In this document: one piece after another, positions 39,351-43,319 of the stretch
How positions within the stretch are numbered: position 1 is the stretch's first letter
How the letters are laid out: every line of letters starts with the position of its first letter
Source: Herpetosiphonaceae bacterium
GTDB taxonomy: Bacteria; Chloroflexota; Chloroflexia; Chloroflexales; Kallotenuaceae
Assembly (NCBI GenBank): GCA_036374795.1
Contig: DASUTC010000237.1
Coordinates: forward strand, 1-43,319
DNA length: 43,319 bases
Direction of reading: 5' to 3'
Notes under the pieces: generated by a model
Database searches by the model: none
Told to the model about the DNA's origin: nothing
What the model saw: the letters and a program-made list of their open reading frames with translations, nothing else
Program-made: the position numbers and the translations under genes

Positions 39351-41645
39351 CTACGGCTGCGGGTTGAGCGGCGTCGGGCACTTGCGCGTTTTGAGCAGAT
39401 CCTTGCCCAGCGGCGTGTACTGGATCGGGCCGTCGCCGCGCCGCTCGAAGCGCCAGTTGGTAAAATACTGCACCCGCACACGCTGCCCGTTATGCAGCTC
39501 CTCGAACTCCTCCGAGATCGGCGGGCCGTAGAAGCGCTCGCCGTGGGTTTCCCAGAGTGCCCGAAACGCGCCGCGCAGCGTGTGCCCGGTCTGCGGAAAG
39601 TAGCGCACGCCCGGCAGGCCGGGATCGGTAACGCGGGGCACGGTCTGCTCGCCGAGCGATTGTCGGCCCAGCGGCGACAGGTGGACACGATCGAGATAGA
39701 TGTCGGGCGTCTGTCCCTCGGCCCACAGCGGATCGAGCGGCGGCAGATCGTCCTCCTCGTTCAGCTCGAAGCGTGCCCGCTCGAAATACTGCACGACGAT
39801 GCCGCGATGATCGCGATAGGCCAGCGTCAGTGGCCGACCAAAGACGGCCTCGCCGCCGAAGAAATCCCAGAAGTACTTGAAATCGCCGCGCAGGACGATC
39901 CCATCGTCGAAGGTGCGCGGCTGGTGCGCGGGCGGGAACGGCGGATACTGAACTTTCGTCAGGTCGTGGGCGCTGGTCGTGGTGCTGTGCAGCGCGGGAA
40001 CCCGCAGCGTCCGAAACGCGGCAAGCGCCGGTTTGGGGCTGCCGTCGCGGCGATACAGACCGAAGTGGCCCTGCTCGTCCACCGAGTAGGGCAGCGTGGC
40101 GGGCGGATCTTGCAGCCACCACCCGACGACGCCGACAAAGCCGCTGCTCGTGGCGATCTCCAGCGCCCGCCGATAGACCTCGTGCTGGCTCGGCTCGTCG
40201 TAGTACAGGTAGAGCTGGTAGCGCGTATCGAAGAAGATATTACGGCACTCAGGGCCGCTGGCCCAGCCAAACTCTTCGAGCAGGACCGGCTTGGTGGTGC
40301 GCGCGCGGATCGACTCAGCGATCGCCGTCAGGTTGCCGGGCGTGTACTCGTGAACGCTGATGATGTCGCTGATCTGAGCGATCGTGCGTCCGCTCGGCGC
40401 AGCCTGCCACAGGCTCTCGTACCTGCCCACGCCGACCGTGATCGGATGGTGCCGGTCGAGCACGCGGATTGCGTCGGCCATGCGGCCCAGCCAGTCCACC
40501 ACCGCCGGAGCCTTGCCTTCGAGCCAGGAGCCGTAGTTATCGGGCTCGTTGTGCAGGTCCCACGCCAGCACGCGATCGTCGTCCTTGAACGCGGCGACGA
40601 TCGTGCGCAGGTAGCGCAGATCGTAGGCCTCCTCAAGCGAGCCTGCCGCCGCGATGCTATCGTGCCAGTCGAAGAGCGTGACGATCACCTTGAGCTGGTG
40701 GCGGCCCGCGATCTGGACGAACTGGCGCAGCCGCTCCAACATCTGCGGCGGAATATTGCCCTGGCCGTCGGTCCAGCCCTCGCTGGTGCGGTAGGGCACC
40801 AGGGCGCGCACGGTGTTGATGCCAAGCTCTCGTCGGGCACGGCCAAGCTCGCGATCGACGGCGGGACCGTCCCACTCGGTCCACATCAGGCCCCAGGGAT
40901 GCTCGGCGGGATAGTAGTTGGTGCCCTTCAACAGCACCGGCTGTCCATGCAACTCAAGCCGGTTGCCGCTGATCGTCACAAAGCCGGGCGGCGGCGATGG
41001 AGGCGTGAGCGCCGCCCGCGCCTCGACGTTGAGCAAGCCCTGCAAGATCGTGCCGCCGTGATCTTCCAGCCGGGCGCGCTCGAACCACTGCGTCAGCACA
41101 CGGTCGCCGGAGCTATTGGTTTCCAGCGTTGGCTCCGTCAACGGCAGGCCAAGCAGCGCCAGGCTCTCGCGCTCCGACATCCCCGCATCGTCCAGCTCCA
41201 GCCCGTGGCTGCGCCAGTAGGCCAGGAACGTGCCGCACACATTATGTCCGGTCTGCGAGAAAAAGCGGCAGCCGGACACAGCTTTGACCACAGGCTGCGT
41301 CGGGCGGCCCTGCTGCGCCAGACGTTCCGCGCCCAGCCGCCCAAGCTGCACGGTGTAGGGCACTGGCAGATCTGGATGGGCCTCAAGACGATAGCGCTCG
41401 AAGTGCTGGCTGGTGCGCGGCCCGCGCTCCGTCTCATCGGGCAGGGCCGGGCCGATGGGATAGCCAAAGACCGGCAGCCCGCCGCTGCGCAGCCAGAAGT
41501 CACGAAACGCCGCGTCGACACAATCGACGATGGTGGGCACGCCCGGAAAGCAGATCTGCTCGGCGCTTGGCCGGAGCTGCTGGCCCGCCGAGACAGGAAC
41601 CAGAGACAACACGAGTGGAAATAGAGCCAGGAGACGGAGGAGCAT
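39351..41645 (-). CDS. Secreted GH5-like glycoside hydrolase flanked by FW/GGL/FG.P repeats
   Basis: 764 aa with a signal peptide (LLRLLALFPLVLSLVPVSAGQ). Two surface repeats come first (about residues 30-115 and 128-215: FRDFWLRSGGLPVFGYPIG, FSQTGHNVCGTFLAYW, LLGLPLTEP, QWFERARLE). The catalytic TIM barrel covers about 225-540: GFVTISGNRLELHGQPVLLKGTNYYP, acid/base Glu367 in DLHNEPDN and nucleophile Glu458 in LLEEFGW. The pattern is that of GH5/clan A enzymes acting on beta-glucans or mannans. Two further repeats follow (about 580-660 and 680-755: YFWDFFGGEAVFGRPL, QYFERARFE, FPQTGHTLRGAFRALW). The repeats are probably surface or substrate binding. The same repeat ends the gene at 1-1545. 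Confidence 0.86.
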   Translation of the reverse strand: MLLRLLALFPLVLSLVPVSAGQQLRPSAEQICFPGVPTIVDCVDAAFRDFWLRSGGLPVFGYPIGPALPDETERGPRTSQHFERYRLEAHPDLPVPYTVQLGRLGAERLAQQGRPTQPVVKAVSGCRFFSQTGHNVCGTFLAYWRSHGLELDDAGMSERESLALLGLPLTEPTLETNSSGDRVLTQWFERARLEDHGGTILQGLLNVEARAALTPPSPPPGFVTISGNRLELHGQPVLLKGTNYYPAEHPWGLMWTEWDGPAVDRELGRARRELGINTVRALVPYRTSEGWTDGQGNIPPQMLERLRQFVQIAGRHQLKVIVTLFDWHDSIAAAGSLEEAYDLRYLRTIVAAFKDDDRVLAWDLHNEPDNYGSWLEGKAPAVVDWLGRMADAIRVLDRHHPITVGVGRYESLWQAAPSGRTIAQISDIISVHEYTPGNLTAIAESIRARTTKPVLLEEFGWASGPECRNIFFDTRYQLYLYYDEPSQHEVYRRALEIATSSGFVGVVGWWLQDPPATLPYSVDEQGHFGLYRRDGSPKPALAAFRTLRVPALHSTTTSAHDLTKVQYPPFPPAHQPRTFDDGIVLRGDFKYFWDFFGGEAVFGRPLTLAYRDHRGIVVQYFERARFELNEEDDLPPLDPLWAEGQTPDIYLDRVHLSPLGRQSLGEQTVPRVTDPGLPGVRYFPQTGHTLRGAFRALWETHGERFYGPPISEEFEELHNGQRVRVQYFTNWRFERRGDGPIQYTPLGKDLLKTRKCPTPLNPQP

Positions 41646-41735
41646 GTGCTGCTCTTTCTAGGCGACGGCACGCCGTACATGGGAGAAGATGGGCAATGAT
41701 CGCTGGCGGATGACAGGCGAACAGATGTGTGCCGA

Positions 41736-41744
41736 AGTATACCA
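41736..41744 (-). promoter_or_regulatory. Extended -10 promoter of the GH5 gene
   Basis: The minus strand reads TGGTATACT, 90 nt upstream of the ATG at 41645. ATGGCA 17 nt further upstream may be a weak -35 box. Confidence 0.5.
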
Positions 41745-41819
41745 TACCTGCTGGCATATGCCATGCAGAGTCCAGGCTGAATGCGCTCGTTCAAAGCTGG
41801 CGCTATACTAAAATAAGCT

Positions 41820-41825
41820 TATAAT
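41820..41825 (+). promoter_or_regulatory. Possible -10 box of the PPOX gene
   Basis: TATAAT lies about 70 nt before the ATG at 41896, in an A/T-rich stretch. A second candidate, TATACT, is at 41804-41809. No -35 box is clear. Confidence 0.45.
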
Positions 41826-41895
41826 ATTAGTTAAGTTATATGTGGGAGCGGTGATAGACGGTGATCGCCGTCGCCGCGAGCATGAGGAGGAGACA

Positions 41896-42309
41896 ATGCC
41901 GAAGATCGACAAGCTTTCGCCAGGTGGGATCAAGCTCTTACAGGAGCCGCAGCTTGCTCAGTTTGCGACCGTTATGACCGACGGCTCGCCGCAGATCACG
42001 CCCGTCTGGGTCGATGTCGAGCCGGATGGTAGTCATATTTTGATCAACACCGCCGAGGGGCGGCTCAAGACGAAGAACACCAGCCGCAATCCCAAGGTCG
42101 CCGTGAGCGTCGTCGACTCGCAGAACCCGTGGCGGTATGCCGTTGTGCGCGGCACCGTCGTCGAGCAGCGCCACGAGGGAGCCGACGAGCATATCGATCG
42201 TATGGCCCAGAAGTATCTGGGAAAAGAATCGTATCCGTTCCGCCGCGCCGACGAGACGCGCGTGATTCTGCGTATCAAGCCGCACTATGTGCTGGAGCAG
42301 GGCGTGTAG
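41896..42309 (+). CDS. PPOX-class flavin/F420-dependent oxidoreductase
   Basis: 137 aa from ATG 41896 with GAGGAGGAGACA directly upstream. The split-barrel fold is shown by LAQFATVMTDGSPQITPVWVDVEPDGSHILINTAEGRLKTKNTSRNPKVAVSVVD. WRYAVVRGTVVE and DRMAQKYLGKESYPF, then RVILRIKP, complete the family. It resembles the Rv1155-like group that binds F420 or FMN, rather than true pyridoxamine phosphate oxidase. The substrate is unknown. It stands alone between the GH5 promoter region and a 13-bp terminator. Confidence 0.9.
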   Translation: MPKIDKLSPGGIKLLQEPQLAQFATVMTDGSPQITPVWVDVEPDGSHILINTAEGRLKTKNTSRNPKVAVSVVDSQNPWRYAVVRGTVVEQRHEGADEHIDRMAQKYLGKESYPFRRADETRVILRIKPHYVLEQGV

Positions 42310-42332
42310 CGCGAACCGCCGTCAACGACCGC

Positions 42333-42362
42333 ACCCAGGATGATCGCGTGATCGTCCTGGGT
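42333..42362 (+). terminator. Terminator of the PPOX gene
   Basis: A 13-bp stem (42333-42345 with 42350-42362, one wobble pair) has a GCGT loop, followed by GTTTCC. It lies 23 nt after the stop. Confidence 0.75.
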
Positions 42363-42413
42363 GTTTCCTGTGAAGCGCGCCATTAAACAGCTATCAGACC
42401 TGGTTCCAACCGC

Positions 42414-42863
42414 TCACGTAAGATGCCGGATCTCGACATTGCCCCATTTCTGGCTCAGGTACTCCGCGACGAGGCGGCGATGGCAGTGATGCGGTTTATC
42501 CTCGCTACAGAGCAGGCACGCGCCGTCGAGCAAATCTTGAGATAGCGTAGCCTCGATCTGTCTTTGAGCGATCAGATCCAGAAACTTTCGCTCGTACACC
42601 GCCCAAACGCCCTTCTGCTTCTTGTAAGATTCCAGAATCTCGGCAGTAGGCGCAAGTTCGGGCAGATGCACGTAATCTATGCCGCAAATCGCTTTCAGGA
42701 AGTAGGCCAGATCCTCTTTCTTGGCAAACCCGGCAAGCTGCGACGTGTTGTTGAGCCGCACGTCAATCAGCCGTCTAACACCCGCGCGGCTGAGCCCGTT
42801 AAAGAATTGTTCTGCTGATTTCTTGGTAAAGCCGATCGTGAAGAGTTGAATCCGATCCATCAC
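42414..42863 (-). CDS. DUF488 family protein
   Basis: 149 aa. LFTIGFTKKSAEQFFNGLSRAGVRRLIDVRLNN at the N-terminus and ACLLCSEDKPHHCHRRLVAEYL near the C-terminus are the DUF488 hallmarks, including the CxE..p..CHR motif. The family is cytosolic and of unknown function; members occur in defence and stress contexts. ATG codons at 42863 and 42860 are both possible; the ribosome binding site is weak (GAGGCGTG). No partner gene is next to it. Confidence 0.88.
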   Translation of the reverse strand: MMDRIQLFTIGFTKKSAEQFFNGLSRAGVRRLIDVRLNNTSQLAGFAKKEDLAYFLKAICGIDYVHLPELAPTAEILESYKKQKGVWAVYERKFLDLIAQRQIEATLSQDLLDGACLLCSEDKPHHCHRRLVAEYLSQKWGNVEIRHLT

Positions 42864-42904
42864 GCCTCTACTTCTTCTGAATCAAAATCCGTCACCTTAA
42901 GCAA

Positions 42905-42931
42905 ACAGGACGGCCTGTGCGGTCGTCCTGT
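42905..42931 (-). terminator. Hairpin after the acyl-CoA dehydrogenase gene
   Basis: An 11-bp stem (42905-42915 with 42921-42931, one wobble) has a 5-nt loop. On the minus strand it is followed by TTGCTTAAGG. It lies 30 nt after the stop of the dehydrogenase. Confidence 0.6.
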
Positions 42932-42960
42932 CCGCGCCGATGGATTGTCCCGCCGAGCGA

Positions 42961-43319
42961 CTAGCCCTTAGGCTTGTAGCCGACCTGTTTCAGCAGCTCG
43001 CGGGCGATCACGTGCTTCTGGATCTCGTTGGTGCCCTCGAAGATGCGCGTCACGCGCGCGTCGCGGTACATGCGCTCCAGCGGCAGCTCGCGGCTAAAGC
43101 CCATGCCGCCATGGATCTGGATCGCCTCGTCGATCACCTGCGACGCCGACTCGGTGCAGTAGAGCTTGACGATCGACGATTCGATCGTGGCCGGCTTGCG
43201 GGCGTCCACCAGCGCGGCGCAGTGATAGACGATCTCTTCCATCGTGTAGATCTTGACTGCCATCTCGGCCAGCTTGAACTGGATCGCCTGGAACTCGGCG
43301 ATGGGCCGACCAAACTGCT
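42961..43319 (-). CDS. Acyl-CoA dehydrogenase, C-terminal part (5' end outside window)
   Basis: About 119 codons are visible; the gene begins beyond the right edge. The first readable residues are QFGRPIAEFQAIQFKLAEMA, the conserved C-terminal helical domain. IHGGMGFSRELPLERMYRDARVTRIFEGTNEIQKHVIARELL follows. It contains the conserved FAD-contact region and the EGTNEIQ segment; in many family members the Glu of this segment is the catalytic base. The enzyme would oxidise acyl-CoA in fatty-acid or amino-acid breakdown, using electron-transfer flavoprotein. Chain-length preference cannot be told. Confidence 0.93.
   Translation of the reverse strand, partial: QFGRPIAEFQAIQFKLAEMAVKIYTMEEIVYHCAALVDARKPATIESSIVKLYCTESASQVIDEAIQIHGGMGFSRELPLERMYRDARVTRIFEGTNEIQKHVIARELLKQVGYKPKG

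Noticed and set aside
39492-41624. A 710-codon open frame on the plus strand opposite the GH5 gene
   Set aside because: It is the mirror of a high-GC gene. It has no domain and no ribosome binding site, and the opposite strand holds clear GH5 motifs.

Overview
The window looks like a chromosomal segment of a high-GC member of the Chloroflexota, probably class Chloroflexia. This is an inference. It rests on a secreted repeat domain (FW...GGL..FG.P, then QYFERARFE) that I remember from Chloroflexi exoproteins, a CvpA-MutS2 pair, a K+-independent membrane pyrophosphatase, a PPOX/F420-type flavoprotein and LVIVD, GEVED and SH3b exported proteins. I see no rRNA, tRNA, CRISPR array, transposase or prophage.

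Layout. 1-3.5 kb: three exported proteins on the minus strand (LVIVD propeller, FnIII protein, cell-wall amidase). 3.7-6.5 kb: WYL regulator, small membrane protein, SDR and DUF2203. 6.6-9.8 kb: cvpA and mutS2. 9.9-14.0 kb: an S1/RGG RNA-binding protein, preceded by a magnesium/cobalt-chelatase-like AAA+ gene that reads into a VWA gene through an A10 slippery site. 14.2-19.0 kb: membrane alpha/beta hydrolase, Pro-rich exported peptide, 2-hydroxyacid dehydrogenase, and a Ser/Thr kinase followed by a membrane pseudokinase with an SH3b domain. 19.0-23.4 kb: metallo-beta-lactamase-fold hydrolase, dienelactone hydrolase, three tandem Dps paralogues, thioredoxin and a VOC protein. 23.5-26.0 kb: a MoxR-type ATPase with its CoxE-type VWA partner. 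26.2-27.8 kb: two secreted GEVED paralogues. 27.9-31.8 kb: trehalose-6-phosphate synthase-like GT20, a membrane protein with a ligand-less Rieske-like motif, a methyltransferase and a membrane protein. 32.0-36.5 kb: hppA with a long leader, uppP and a membrane-anchored protein. 36.6-43.3 kb: DUF433 antitoxin with a broken DUF5615 toxin, DinB-like protein, FAD oxidoreductase, secreted GH5 enzyme, PPOX protein, DUF488 and the end of an acyl-CoA dehydrogenase.

Themes. Two AAA+/VWA pairs are present: one is probably joined by -1 frameshifting, the other is separated by an intercistronic terminator. Stress and envelope functions dominate: Dps, thioredoxin, trehalose synthesis, pyrophosphatase, UppP, amidase and a sensor kinase pair. 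Many promoters share an extended -10 box, TGnTAnAAT. At least eight intergenic gaps carry short tandem repeats of 7 or 8 nt built on GAACAA or GTTCCAA, often as inverted arms. One such tract has become the C-terminal tail of the VOC gene.

Starts were chosen by ribosome binding site and family length, so several differ from the longest open frame. All functional assignments come from reading motifs. No database search was run.
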